Positions 8,676 to 17,295 of a stretch of DNA of 38,019 nt are shown in pieces; position 1 is the first letter of the stretch; the number at the start of each line of letters is the position of its first letter. Where the stretch lies: NCBI GenBank assembly GCA_938028745.1, contig CALIZL010000004.1:1-38019 (forward strand), written 5' to 3'. The position numbers and the translations under genes were made by a program. This DNA is from an uncultured Prevotella sp. (GTDB taxonomy: Bacteria; Bacteroidota; Bacteroidia; Bacteroidales; Bacteroidaceae). Below the pieces are notes generated by a model. The model saw only the letters and a list, made by a program, of their open reading frames with translations. It did not search any database and was not told the origin of the DNA.

Positions 8676-9152
8676 TCAGAATGATTCTAGGATGAAATAG
8701 TCATTCTTTTCGATGCAGATTACATAGTTGGCATAATCTCTTACGCTCACTTCTATATATCCAGGCCGAACATCGAACCTGCTAGCCGGTTGTCTCGGTT
8801 GATAAAATCGTCTGTCCCCATCTATGATTCTTTTATATTTCTTTTGCCTAGGATATGGTGTGGCAATATCCCATGGGTCGACATAATATATCTTGTCGGG
8901 ATCAGACAAATCGAGAACAAAGTTGAGAATTGTCGTTTCGTACTTGGGAACACGTATAACATCAACGTCTGATTTCTTGATCGCAGTCGCACCACTGTCT
9001 CTAATTGTTACGTACGCAGTTCTCGTAAACCAAGGTCTATAAATTAGCAGTACCTTATTTGTTTTCGGTATTTTATATCTCTTTGTGTTTTGGCAAGCCC
9101 ATGAGGCTGTGAGGCAAACAATTACAAGTAGGTAAAACAATATTTTCTTCAT
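8676..9152 (-). CDS. small putative lipoprotein, function unknown
   Basis: 158 aa from the Met at 9152. An in-frame Met 33 bp upstream (9185) exists, but the chosen start gives a proper signal (MKKILFYLLVIVCLTASWAC). The Cys at residue 20 is a candidate lipidation site, although Trp at -2 makes the lipobox imperfect. The rest is basic and aromatic-rich without a motif I recognise. It is followed downstream by GH20 and preceded by another small exported protein on the same strand 116 bp away, so the two may be loosely linked. Composition is more AT-rich than the flanking enzyme genes, which may indicate a lineage-specific gene. Confidence 0.6.
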   Translation of the reverse strand: MKKILFYLLVIVCLTASWACQNTKRYKIPKTNKVLLIYRPWFTRTAYVTIRDSGATAIKKSDVDVIRVPKYETTILNFVLDLSDPDKIYYVDPWDIATPYPRQKKYKRIIDGDRRFYQPRQPASRFDVRPGYIEVSVRDYANYVICIEKNDYFILESF

Positions 9153-9268
9153 CTTCTTTATGTTTTTAAGGTGAACGAGCACCAAATTTGTATATTTTAC
9201 TTATCAACTAACCTTTAGACTAAAATGCAGATTTAGCCCAATCATACTTTAAGCAAGCTTGGCGTTGT

Positions 9269-9838
9269 TCATGGCTCAACGAAGATGTCCTTTTTCTCAT
9301 GCACACGTACTTTCTTCTTAATCGGTATTTCCTGCTCGTTTAGTTTCAGCAACAAATAGTCGAGCATTGAACCTTTATAGCCAGAATTCTTAGCCATCTC
9401 GTAGCGCAACGGCAGTTCACCTGGGAAAAATGCAATGATTGTTCTTGGTCCACTTTCACGAAAACTTTCAATTGCAAGTTTCAGCTGTTCTTCATACGTA
9501 CGGTCAATATCTTGTAGAGCATAGCAAATAGGCATCTGTACCATATTTTGTCGAAAGTAGCTTTTAAGTTTACTTACCGCTTCCTCGTGTTGTGGTTGGG
9601 GCATTTCCCCACCAGCCTTTTTAACACTTAGTACATATCCTAAGCTGTCTATATTTAGCCATAAAGTCAAGCGTTGATTGTGTTCTAGCATTTCTCGTAC
9701 AGTATTTAGCCCCAAAACTGTCAACACCACTCGCCCGAATATCCTACAACTGCGAAAACCACAATCATTATCAATCGCTACCTGCCCAAGACAGGGTAGA
9801 TAGAATGAAAGGAGAAATACAATAATTTTTGTTCTCAT
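9269..9838 (-). CDS. small exported protein, function unknown
   Basis: 189 aa. Signal peptide MRTKIIVFLLSFYLPCLGQ with likely cleavage near residue 18-19. The mature part is mixed alpha/beta, with a helical stretch at about 85-135 (HEEAVSKLKSYFRQN, then EEQLKLAIESFRES) and a basic, charged C-terminus. No domain recognised. It is on the same strand as the small lipoprotein gene and divergent from SusC 1. A -7-like motif lies at 9912-9919, about 75 bp upstream. Confidence 0.6.
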   Translation of the reverse strand: MRTKIIVFLLSFYLPCLGQVAIDNDCGFRSCRIFGRVVLTVLGLNTVREMLEHNQRLTLWLNIDSLGYVLSVKKAGGEMPQPQHEEAVSKLKSYFRQNMVQMPICYALQDIDRTYEEQLKLAIESFRESGPRTIIAFFPGELPLRYEMAKNSGYKGSMLDYLLLKLNEQEIPIKKKVRVHEKKDIFVEP

Positions 9839-9911
9839 ATCATTGATGTTTTATTTATAGGTGCTTAATATTATTTTCTGCATAGAATAACGTAGGGTTA
9901 GCCAGCAAGTG

Positions 9912-9919
9912 CAAAATTA
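9912..9919 (-). promoter_or_regulatory. -7 promoter motif of the small exported protein gene
   Basis: Reads TAATTTTG on the minus strand (TAnnTTTG), about 75 bp upstream of the start at 9838. No good -33 box. The divergent gap 9839-10196 otherwise holds only the SusC 1 promoter. Confidence 0.4.
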
Positions 9920-10136
9920 AACTTTTCTTGTGTAGAACTCGCATTTTGATGTTTGGAAATCGATTTTAGTCTTGTCTTTTTGTCTCTTTTCTTCTGTGGC
10001 ATCGTAATCTTTTTTGTAAAATCATCGAAGCTCGCTTTGGCATGTACAGGCCTGACAAGCTGGCTGTAATTGGCCTTTTTTGACTAGTTGGTTGGTTTAT
10101 GGTTCTGGTTTCTTAAAAATAAATATAAAACAAAGT

Positions 10137-10168
10137 TTTGCTGAATTACCGATAAAGTGTTATATTTG
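10137..10168 (+). promoter_or_regulatory. consensus Bacteroidetes promoter of susC/susD pair 1
   Basis: TTTG (10137-10140), 20 bp spacer, then TATATTTG (10161-10168): an exact fit to TTTG-N19-21-TAnnTTTG. Transcription should begin near 10175, giving a leader of about 20 nt to the ATG at 10197. This rules out in-frame starts further upstream. Confidence 0.8.
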
Positions 10169-10196
10169 CGCCCGAAAACCTAAATCAAAAAAAAGT

Positions 10197-13100
10197 ATGT
10201 CTAATTTTATGGAAGAAGAACAGATGCGCAAAAAGCACCCGCCTTTTGTTGCGGGCAGCATGGCATTTTCTTTAGTTCTCGGGTTAATGACCTTTGCTAC
10301 GCCCTCGGTTTCGGCAAAGGCTGATGCGAATACGTTTGCAAGTATTCAACAACAAAAACAACAACGTATCACTGGCGTGGTGACAGATGCCAATGGCGAC
10401 CCCATCATCGGAGCCTCTGTACAGGCCGACGGAGCAGCCTTGGCTGTGACGGGTGCCGATGGTAGTTTCTCTGTTTCGGTGGCTCCGGGCACGGAGTTGC
10501 AGATTAGTTATGTTGGCTTTGCCACGAAAGCAGTGATGGTGAGAAACGGAGTAAGCAACTACGACGTGACGTTGAGCGACGACAGTCGCGCCCTCAACGA
10601 GGTGGTTGTGGTGGGTTATGGTACGCAGAAGAAGGCAAACCTCTCTGGTTCTGTTGCCCAACTCGATGGGAAGACACTTGGGAACCGCCCCATAGCGAAC
10701 GTTTCTTCGGGTTTGCAGGGACTACTTCCAGGCATCACGGTGACTGGGGCAAGCGGCGCACCGGGGCTTGATGGCGGTTTGATACTGGTGCGTGGTGTTG
10801 GCACGCTCAACTCCGCTTCGCCTTACATCCTTATCGACGGGGTGGAGGCAGGAACGCTGAACTCGCTGGACCCACAGGACATCGCAAGCATCTCTGTGCT
10901 GAAAGATGCCTCCTCGGCAGCCATCTACGGGTCGAAAGCTTCTAACGGCGTAATATTGGTAACCACAAAACGCGGGCAGAACGGTGCGCCGAAGGTGAAC
11001 TATTCGGGCTTTTTTGGCATACAGAACGCCACGGCCCTGATGGAACGGATGAACTCTGCCGATGCCGCTTACTATTACAACAAGGCTTTGGAGCGCAGCG
11101 GCAAAGCTCCGCGTTTCTCCGAAGAGGCCATTCAGAAGTTCCGCGACGGCTCAGACCCATACAACTATCCCAATACCGACTGGTATAAGCTGGCATTTAA
11201 GACGGCTTGGCAAAACCGCCACAACGTGAATGTGACGGGCGGCAACGAGTTTATGAAGTATTTGGCTTCTGCGGGTTACCTCAAACAGAGCAGCATTCTG
11301 CCCAATGCCGGGCGCGAGCAATTTAATGCTAGGGCAAACCTCGACATGATGTTGTCTAAACGCATTACGGCACATCTTAACTTGGCTTATATCCAAAACA
11401 ACTACCGCGATGCCAGCAGTGCATACGCAGGCGGCAGCAGCGACCAGATTATCCGCCAACTGAACATCATTGCGCCGTGGATAGCTTATAAGAAAGAAGA
11501 CGGCAGCTATGGCACCGTTTCAGACGGCAACCCGATGGCTTGGCTCGAGTCGGGCATGACCGTAAACCGCAACAACCGCAACTTTACGGGCATGATTGGC
11601 ATAGACTATCAGGTGTTTAAGGATTTAAAGCTGACACTTCAGGGGGCTTACGTCGATGCTTCGCAGCGTTACTCTTACTTCCAGAAATTTATCCAGTACA
11701 ACGCCAACAAGGCTACCGACCCCAACAAGTTGGAAATAGGCCATTACGATTGGCACCGAACCACGTTCGACACCTTTTTGAACTACGACAAGTCGGTTGC
11801 CAAACACAATTTCAAGGCTATGCTTGGATGGCACACCGAGCGTTACAAGTACTTGCCCGACTGGATGTACCGTAAGAACTTCCCCAACAACGACCTTACC
11901 GACATGAATGCAGGCGATGCCTCGACACAAAAGAATTCGGGGTACACGCGCGAGTTGACGATGGTGTCTTATTTCGGCCGTTTGAACTACGATTATGCCG
12001 GGCGTTACCTCTTTGAGGCCAACTTCCGTTCAGATGCCTCCTCGCGCTTTGCCAAGGAACATCGTTGGGGCTTCTTCCCATCTTTCTCTGCTGCGTGGCG
12101 TATCTCCGAAGAACCGTTTATGGAACGTTCGAAATCGTGGCTCGATGACCTGAAATTGCGCGCCTCGTGGGGACAACTAGGCAACCAAGATGCTTTATCG
12201 GGCAAACAAGACGGCACATCAGATTACTATCCCTGGATGAACACCTATAAGCTTGATGGCAGTTATCCCTTCGGCGGACAGCTAATGCAGGGCTATTACC
12301 AGGGAGACTACCACCTGTCTACCATATCGTGGGAGCGTTCAACCACATGGGGCGTTGGTGTCGACTTCACGCTCTTCGGCGGTTTGACGGGTTCGATAGA
12401 CTACTACAACCGAAAAACAACGGATATCATCATGGACGTGTCTGCTCCGGCAGAGTTTGCGCTCGGAAAATATAAGGACAACATCGGTGCGTTGCGCAAC
12501 GAGGGCGTAGAAATTTCGCTGGCCTATGCCAAACAGCTGAACAAAGACTGGGCAATCAATGCCGGTGTGAACTTCGCCTACAACAAGAACAAGATATTGA
12601 ACTTGGGAGAAGGAACAGAATATATTGAAAAGGGCAACCGCCGAACAGCTCTGGGTCAGCAATACAACAGCTATTACATGTATAAGGCAACGGGCAAGTT
12701 CTTCAATTCGCAGGAAGAGGCCGATGCCTTTACGGCAAAATACGGCAATCCGTTTGGAAGGAAGTTCATGGCCGGCGACATTATATATGAAGATACCAAT
12801 GGCGACGGCAAGTTAGACTCGAACGACCGCGTCTATACTAAGCATACCGACGTCCCAGCCATCACGTACAGCATCAATCTCGGTGCTACATGGAAGGGAT
12901 TCGACCTGTCGATGACGTGGCAAGGCGTTGGCAGCGTGTCGCATATCTTCAACCGTGAGGTGCTAGGAGAGTTCTCTGGCGATGCTAGTCACCCGTCAAC
13001 CATGTGGAAAGATTCGTGGACGGAGAGCAATCACAATGCAAAAATGCCCCGCGTGTTCGAGACGGGCAACAGTCCGAGCGACATGACCCGTGCCATGTCT

Positions 13101-13340
13101 ACCTTCTGGTTGTGGAACACCGCTTACCTGCGCTTGAAAACTTTGCAGCTGGGCTACTCTCTTCCAGAGAACGTGCTCAAGGCCATTGGTGTTGAGCGGG
13201 TGCGCATCTACTATGCAGGCGAGAACCTGTTGACATTCCACAGTCTGCCGTTCAACATCGACCCCGAGATAACCAGTGAGCGCGGTTCGTCTTATCCCTT
13301 GTTGCGTTCTCACGCCATAGGTATCAACATCACATTCTAA
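10197..13340 (+). CDS. SusC/RagA-family TonB-dependent transporter (pair 1)
   Basis: 1047 aa from the ATG at 10197; the Met at 10224 is an alternative. Signal region about 10-45, carboxypeptidase-D-regulatory-like domain about 55-130 (ITGVVTDANGDPIIGASV), TonB-box region EVVVVGYGTQKK, then plug domain with GVGTLNSASPYILIDG and SVLKDASSAAIYGSKASNGV. A long 22-strand-type barrel follows, ending in a terminal Phe (GINITF), as required for barrel assembly. It imports oligosaccharides across the outer membrane with the SusD lipoprotein encoded 21 bp downstream. No STN domain, so it probably does not signal to an anti-sigma factor. No regulator gene is adjacent. Confidence 0.95.
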   Translation: MSNFMEEEQMRKKHPPFVAGSMAFSLVLGLMTFATPSVSAKADANTFASIQQQKQQRITGVVTDANGDPIIGASVQADGAALAVTGADGSFSVSVAPGTELQISYVGFATKAVMVRNGVSNYDVTLSDDSRALNEVVVVGYGTQKKANLSGSVAQLDGKTLGNRPIANVSSGLQGLLPGITVTGASGAPGLDGGLILVRGVGTLNSASPYILIDGVEAGTLNSLDPQDIASISVLKDASSAAIYGSKASNGVILVTTKRGQNGAPKVNYSGFFGIQNATALMERMNSADAAYYYNKALERSGKAPRFSEEAIQKFRDGSDPYNYPNTDWYKLAFKTAWQNRHNVNVTGGNEFMKYLASAGYLKQSSILPNAGREQFNARANLDMMLSKRITAHLNLAYIQNNYRDASSAYAGGSSDQIIRQLNIIAPWIAYKKEDGSYGTVSDGNPMAWLESGMTVNRNNRNFTGMIGIDYQVFKDLKLTLQGAYVDASQRYSYFQKFIQYNANKATDPNKLEIGHYDWHRTTFDTFLNYDKSVAKHNFKAMLGWHTERYKYLPDWMYRKNFPNNDLTDMNAGDASTQKNSGYTRELTMVSYFGRLNYDYAGRYLFEANFRSDASSRFAKEHRWGFFPSFSAAWRISEEPFMERSKSWLDDLKLRASWGQLGNQDALSGKQDGTSDYYPWMNTYKLDGSYPFGGQLMQGYYQGDYHLSTISWERSTTWGVGVDFTLFGGLTGSIDYYNRKTTDIIMDVSAPAEFALGKYKDNIGALRNEGVEISLAYAKQLNKDWAINAGVNFAYNKNKILNLGEGTEYIEKGNRRTALGQQYNSYYMYKATGKFFNSQEEADAFTAKYGNPFGRKFMAGDIIYEDTNGDGKLDSNDRVYTKHTDVPAITYSINLGATWKGFDLSMTWQGVGSVSHIFNREVLGEFSGDASHPSTMWKDSWTESNHNAKMPRVFETGNSPSDMTRAMSTFWLWNTAYLRLKTLQLGYSLPENVLKAIGVERVRIYYAGENLLTFHSLPFNIDPEITSERGSSYPLLRSHAIGINITF

Positions 13341-13361
13341 ACAGCAAAAGCCCACTACATT

Positions 13362-14978
13362 ATGAAAACAATAAGAACATACATATTGGCAGGTGCGGCA
13401 GCGTTGGCACTGTCGTCTTGCGATGATTTCCTCAATACATTACCGAAAGATGCCATGTCGCCACCTACGACATGGAAGACAAGTGACGATGCAGAGAAGT
13501 TTCTCGTTGGCTGCTACGATGGTTGGGAAGGAGGTGCAGCCTTGCTATATTGGGATGCCGGCTCCGATTTCGGCTACAACAACTTCCCGTGGGAGGGCTT
13601 TACCAACATCGGTAACGGTTCGGTGTCGCCGTCTTCTCCTGGGTGGTCGTTCTACGACTATACCATTATCGGCCGTTGCAACACCTTTCTCGAGAATGTA
13701 GACAAGTGTGCGTTTGGCAGCGAGGCCGTTAAGAAGAACCTTGTGGCGCAGGTGAAGGCCATTCGCGCTTATAACTACTTCCGTATGGGTTTCCTTTATG
13801 GGGGCGTACCTATCGTTAGGCCCTTTACCAGTGCAAAGGAAGCGCAGGTTCCACGCAATACCGAACAGGAAGTGAAAGACCTTGTGTTTAAAGACTTGGA
13901 GGAGGCCATTGCCGACATTAGCGACAAGCCCGCAGCGCGTGGATTTATCGCAAAGGGAGCTGCATTGGCCATGAAGATGCGCGCCGCCCTGTATTGGGCA
14001 GACTATCAGAAAGCGAAGGATGCAGCACAGGCCATCATCGACTTGGGGCAGTATGAGCTCGACAAAGACTATACCAACCTCTTTAAGTTGGATGGGAGAG
14101 ACTCGAAAGAGATTATCCTTGCCGTGCAATACAAAACGGGTACGCACTCGTTGGGCACCATCGGGCAGTTGTATAACAATGGCGACGGGGGATGGTCGTC
14201 GGTTGTTCCTACGCAAAAATGTGTAGACAACTACGAAATGAGCAACGGTATGGCCATTGATGAAGCAGGTTCGGGATATGATGCAACCCATCCCTTCCAC
14301 GCACGCGACCCTCGTATGGCGATGACGATACTCTTTCCCGGTGCGAACTGGAACAAAAAGGTGTACAATACACTGGACGAGGACTGGAACGGTGGGAAAA
14401 ACCCGAACTATCCTTCGAATGCTGCCAACTCTTCTAAAACAGCGCTCACGTGGCGAAAATATCTGGACCCGATGAGTCAGTATGCGGATGTTTGGGATAC
14501 CGAGTGTTGCCCCATAGTGTTTCGCTATGCGGATGTGCTATTGACGTGGGCTGAGGCAGAGAACGAACTGAACGGCCCCTCGGCAGATGTTTATTCCAAG
14601 ATAAACATGGTGCGTAAGCGTGTAGGGATGCCCGATGTGGACCAGTCTAAGTACAACAGCAAGGAGAAACTGCGCGAGTTAATCCGCCGTGAACGCGGTT
14701 CGGAGTTCGCCGGTGAGGGACTTCGCCGTGCAGACATCTTGCGTTGGACCACCACCAATGGCAAGATGGTGGCCGAGACGGTGTTGAACGGCACACTGAC
14801 ACGCATAACGGGAACCGTGGACACTACTGTGGTTGACCCAACCAGGCGCGCCATTGTAAATGGAACCAGTGCGGTGGAGGAGCGTACTTTCCACACCTAC
14901 AACAGGTATCTGCCCATTCCACAGAAGAATATTTCCGACAATCCCAAGCTAGAACAAAACCCAGGCTACGCCAAGTAG
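13362..14978 (+). CDS. SusD/RagB-family surface glycan-binding lipoprotein (pair 1)
   Basis: 538 aa. Lipoprotein signal with Cys at about residue 20 (LALSSCDDF), so a lipid-anchored surface lid for the SusC channel. It shows the typical SusD pattern: N-terminal LNTLPKDAMSPPTTW, tetratricopeptide-like helices in the middle (VKAIRAYNYFRMGFLYGGVP), and the C-terminal RREREGSEFAGEG-type block (IRRERGSEFAGEGLRR). It ends with RYLPIPQKNIS and LEQNPGY. It lies 21 bp after susC, with a terminator about 50 bp past the stop. The substrate cannot be read from sequence. Confidence 0.95.
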   Translation: MKTIRTYILAGAAALALSSCDDFLNTLPKDAMSPPTTWKTSDDAEKFLVGCYDGWEGGAALLYWDAGSDFGYNNFPWEGFTNIGNGSVSPSSPGWSFYDYTIIGRCNTFLENVDKCAFGSEAVKKNLVAQVKAIRAYNYFRMGFLYGGVPIVRPFTSAKEAQVPRNTEQEVKDLVFKDLEEAIADISDKPAARGFIAKGAALAMKMRAALYWADYQKAKDAAQAIIDLGQYELDKDYTNLFKLDGRDSKEIILAVQYKTGTHSLGTIGQLYNNGDGGWSSVVPTQKCVDNYEMSNGMAIDEAGSGYDATHPFHARDPRMAMTILFPGANWNKKVYNTLDEDWNGGKNPNYPSNAANSSKTALTWRKYLDPMSQYADVWDTECCPIVFRYADVLLTWAEAENELNGPSADVYSKINMVRKRVGMPDVDQSKYNSKEKLRELIRRERGSEFAGEGLRRADILRWTTTNGKMVAETVLNGTLTRITGTVDTTVVDPTRRAIVNGTSAVEERTFHTYNRYLPIPQKNISDNPKLEQNPGYAK

Positions 14979-15025
14979 CGGGTATCTACCCTGCAAATGG
15001 GCTTTACACTGTTTTCCTTCTTTTT

Positions 15026-15068
15026 GCCCGGGCATCATGATATGTGGTGCCTGGGCGTTTTCTTCTTG
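15026..15068 (+). terminator. intrinsic terminator of susC/susD pair 1
   Basis: GCCCGGGCA (15026-15034) pairs with TGCCTGGGC (one G-T pair), followed by GTTTTCTTCTT. It lies 48 bp after the SusD stop. Confidence 0.8.
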
Positions 15069-15185
15069 TTTTGCAGCCCGTTTTTCACCAGTTTTGCAGA
15101 CTTGGTTCTTGTACAGCGTAAGGTGAAATAAAGCCCCTCTTTTCCCAAAGTAGTGACGTGAAATTACTTGTTCCGCCATACGAGT

Positions 15186-15193
15186 TACCTTTG
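15186..15193 (+). promoter_or_regulatory. orphan -7 promoter-like motif
   Basis: TACCTTTG followed by CAACCGC, a context common at Bacteroidetes start sites, but no coding region follows on the plus strand. It could drive a small RNA or be a relic. Confidence 0.3.
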
Positions 15194-15362
15194 CAACCGC
15201 CTATACTTTAAGCCAATGTGCAGCTTTGTAAGTGTTAATCGTCGCTATATGTTTTTTGTAAGTTGTTGACTGTCGGTCTTGAATTGCAAAATAACAGCGA
15301 GGCAGCCAACTTTTAGGGCACTTTCTTATCCCGAACTGGCGTAATAATGCAGAAACTTATAA

Positions 15363-15466
15363 CCCCAAGAACTAACAACTTCTTACCCCATGAACTAACA
15401 ATCTTATACACTTATGAACTCACAACCTCACAACCTCACAACCTCATAAACTCACAACCTTATAAG
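15363..15466. repeat. 8-bp degenerate tandem array (CTCACAAC type)
   Basis: Thirteen 8-bp units in unbroken register, varying around CTCACAAC and CTTATGAA. It lies just outside the right end of element copy A. Confidence 0.8.
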
Positions 15467-15499
15467 TTTACGATATGTTTTACAAAACCTGGCTCATTT

Positions 15500-16128
15500 G
15501 GCCTTCCATTCTAGAAAAAATAAAGGCCGAAAAGCATGTATTTAGTCGCTTTTATTAGCCTTGAGCGTTTAGTTTCTTGTCCAAATTTGCGTGCGTTACC
15601 TGCATTTTGCACCATTTAGCCTTTCTAGTTTGTTGCCGACTCGCATTTTTTCCAAGCTCCCAAATCGGCATTTAGCCGCTAAATGCCACTACGTTTGATG
15701 CTTTTTAGCATGTTTCGGGTGCGTTATCCTATTGTTAGAAGTGCTTTAAACACCAATATTCATCGTATTTTATTGCATTTTGTCTTGCATTTTATTGCAT
15801 TTTGTCTTGCGTTTAGCGGCATATTAGCCTGCATTTAGCGGCTAAATGCACTGCGTTTTGGTGCTAAATACCTTGTGTTTTGGTGCTAAATGCACTGCGT
15901 TTTGGTGCTAAATGCAGTGCGTTTTGGTGCTAAATGCGGGGTGTTTGGGTACAAATGGCACTTAATTGGGCAATGTTTGCATATTAATACCACTCTTAAT
16001 GGGTTGTCGACATGTGTAAGCAGTGCCCCGTTCTGCACCAAAACAAACCCTCGCGAGAATTGAATTTTTGCGATGATGTGGGGCGGTGGTGGATAAAATG
16101 GGCGGTTTTTGTGTTAAAATTCTTACTG
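15500..16128 (-). repeat. 0.6-kb dispersed noncoding element, copy A
   Basis: Read on the minus strand, it matches copies B (27087-27685) and C (35432-36055) along its length. It starts with AATTTTAAC and a TTTTATCCACC block, then ATTCTCGCGAGGGTTTG followed by TTTTGGTGCAGAA. The eight-unit 22-bp array (15774-15949) comes next, then a GGCAACAAACTAGAAAGG block and an end at TTTCTAGAATGG. Boundaries are approximate. No open frame is conserved between copies. Confidence 0.8.
15774..15949. repeat. eight 22-bp tandem units in element copy A
   Basis: Eight consecutive 22-bp units, no indels (starts 15774, 15796, 15818, 15840, 15862, 15884, 15906, 15928). The best conserved read TGCTAAATGCACTGCG then TTTTGG. 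Each unit has a T-run at the same phase. Confidence 0.9.
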
Positions 16129-16143
16129 AAAAGCGGACAAAAT

Positions 16144-16327
16144 AGGTTGGTAAGTAAATGGGAAGTTTAGTTGGCGGGTAGACATGTAGACGAGTGGGCA
16201 AGTAGGTAAGTAGCCAAGTAGGCAAGTAGGTAAGTAGCCAAGTAGGCGAGTAGACAGGTTGACGAGTAGACAGGTTGATGAGTAGAGAAGTTGACGGGAA
16301 GACAAGTTGGTGAGTAGATGAGAGGTC
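16144..16327. repeat. 8-bp degenerate tandem array (RAGTAGNN type)
   Basis: Twenty-three 8-bp units in perfect register, varying around AAGTAGGT, AAGTAGCC, GAGTAGAC and AGGTTGAC. It directly abuts the left end of element copy A. The period is not a multiple of 3, and open frames across it are artefacts. Confidence 0.9.
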
Positions 16328-16368
16328 AAAATGAGGGGTTGGCGAGTCCGCTTCTAGCACCTGGGTTA

Positions 16369-16564
16369 AACCCCAATCGGTCGTTAGACCGCTTACTTGT
16401 TATTTTAGGTTGTTTCCATCGCTTCCTGTTCATCTTTCGTTTGCTTGTCGGCATCTTGCCTGTCTTATTCTCTTGACGTAGCCCGCTACGTCTTCAAGAA
16501 TAAGGCAGGCAATATGCTCAACAACACACAAAATCTGCACAGGTTCTAACGACCGATTTGGGTG
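16369..16564 (+). mobile_element. MITE-like element, copy 2, with terminal inverted repeats
   Basis: About 195 bp with terminal inverted repeats: left end CCCCAATCGGTCGTTAGACC, right end GGTTCTAACGACCGATTTGG. It has an internal imperfect hairpin of about 24 bp per arm (16464-16510, core GACGTAGC/GCTACGTC). No coding capacity. Copy 1 lies inverted at 51-184. A non-autonomous transposable element is the simplest reading; no target duplication was established. Confidence 0.6.
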
Positions 16565-16571
16565 AAAAGAA

Positions 16572-16603
16572 ATCCCGGTCGAGAAGATGTTCTCAACCGG
16601 GAT
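16572..16603 (-). terminator. intrinsic terminator of the sigma/FecR-type Sus locus
   Basis: ATCCCGGT-C-GAGAA pairs with TTCTC-A-ACCGGGAT around a GATG loop. On the minus strand it is followed by a T-rich run (TTTCTTTTCACC). It lies 27 bp past the stop of the DUF3823-like gene. Confidence 0.85.
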
Positions 16604-16629
16604 GATATTCGCTTTTTAAAGCCTACTGG

Positions 16630-17289
16630 TTATTTCAGCTTCAACAGCGTAGAGTAGTTGTAATACGAAGTTTCGGAGGTTTTGGCAGCCACGCGTACAA
16701 ATACTGCTCCCTTGGTGTCAACATTCTCCATCGTATAATGGTGTTGTTGGCCAATGGGTTGGTCGTCGGTGCTAATCTTCGCACGCTTTTTCGACGTGGT
16801 TACGCTAAGTCCGATGGTGTTGCCGCACAATATCTCTATCGTGCCAACCGTACCCGTAGACTTGCTGTTTTGGTTTACCGTGTAGTCGATGTCCAGCGTT
16901 TTTCCGTTAAGTTTGGCCGTTGCAGTGATGCGCAGGTAAGGTTCTACCATCACTTTTACGTTAGATGTTGGCACGTTCACTTCTTGTTCGGTAATGGTTG
17001 AGGCCACAAACGGCCCTTGTACCGCTAGTTTGTACTTTCCGGGGAACAAGCGGGTGTTCTCGAAAGTGCCGTCGGGCTTGCACCAAAAGTTGGTGGGTTG
17101 GCTATAACCATCTTGTACAACCTGCACACGCGCGCCGTTGGGCGACTGTGCGGGAATGAGTTCTTGCGTTTCCGCATCGTAGATACCTCCTGATATAGAA
17201 CCCGTAGGCTCGTCGTAGTTGTCTATGCCGCAACCCGTGAGCAAGGCCAGGCAAGCAGTTAGAGACAATAATATCTTTTTCATTTCCAT
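16630..17289 (-). CDS. DUF3823-like surface lipoprotein
   Basis: 219 aa; a second Met two codons in (17283) is equally plausible. Lipoprotein signal with LLTGC, then the DNYDEPTGSISGGIYD opening typical of DUF3823. Next come the NGARVQVVQDGY, FWCKPDGTFENTRLFPGKY and VEPYLRITATA blocks of a beta-sandwich. These proteins follow susD in many polysaccharide loci, where they occupy the SusE/SusF position and probably bind glycan at the surface. It begins 6 bp after the SusD stop and is the last gene of the operon, followed by a strong terminator. Confidence 0.85.
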   Translation of the reverse strand: MEMKKILLSLTACLALLTGCGIDNYDEPTGSISGGIYDAETQELIPAQSPNGARVQVVQDGYSQPTNFWCKPDGTFENTRLFPGKYKLAVQGPFVASTITEQEVNVPTSNVKVMVEPYLRITATAKLNGKTLDIDYTVNQNSKSTGTVGTIEILCGNTIGLSVTTSKKRAKISTDDQPIGQQHHYTMENVDTKGAVFVRVAAKTSETSYYNYSTLLKLK

Positions 17290-17295
17290 GCGATT

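Noticed and set aside
10080..10196. In-frame N-terminal extension of SusC 1
   Set aside because: The consensus promoter at 10137-10168 lies inside it, and the extension precedes a proper signal sequence.
13545..14300. 251-codon open frame antisense to SusD 1
   Set aside because: It lies wholly within a well-supported susD gene and shows no motif; long shadow frames are expected at this composition.
15962..16360. Open frame across the 8-bp array and element copy A
   Set aside because: Most of the predicted protein is repetitive translation of the 8-bp array; similarity to a frame in copy C reflects nucleotide-level repeat homology.
16464..16510. Hairpin in the MITE-like repeat considered as an intrinsic terminator
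   Set aside because: No T-run follows the stem on either strand and it is shared with the inverted copy at 51-184, so it belongs to the repeat.
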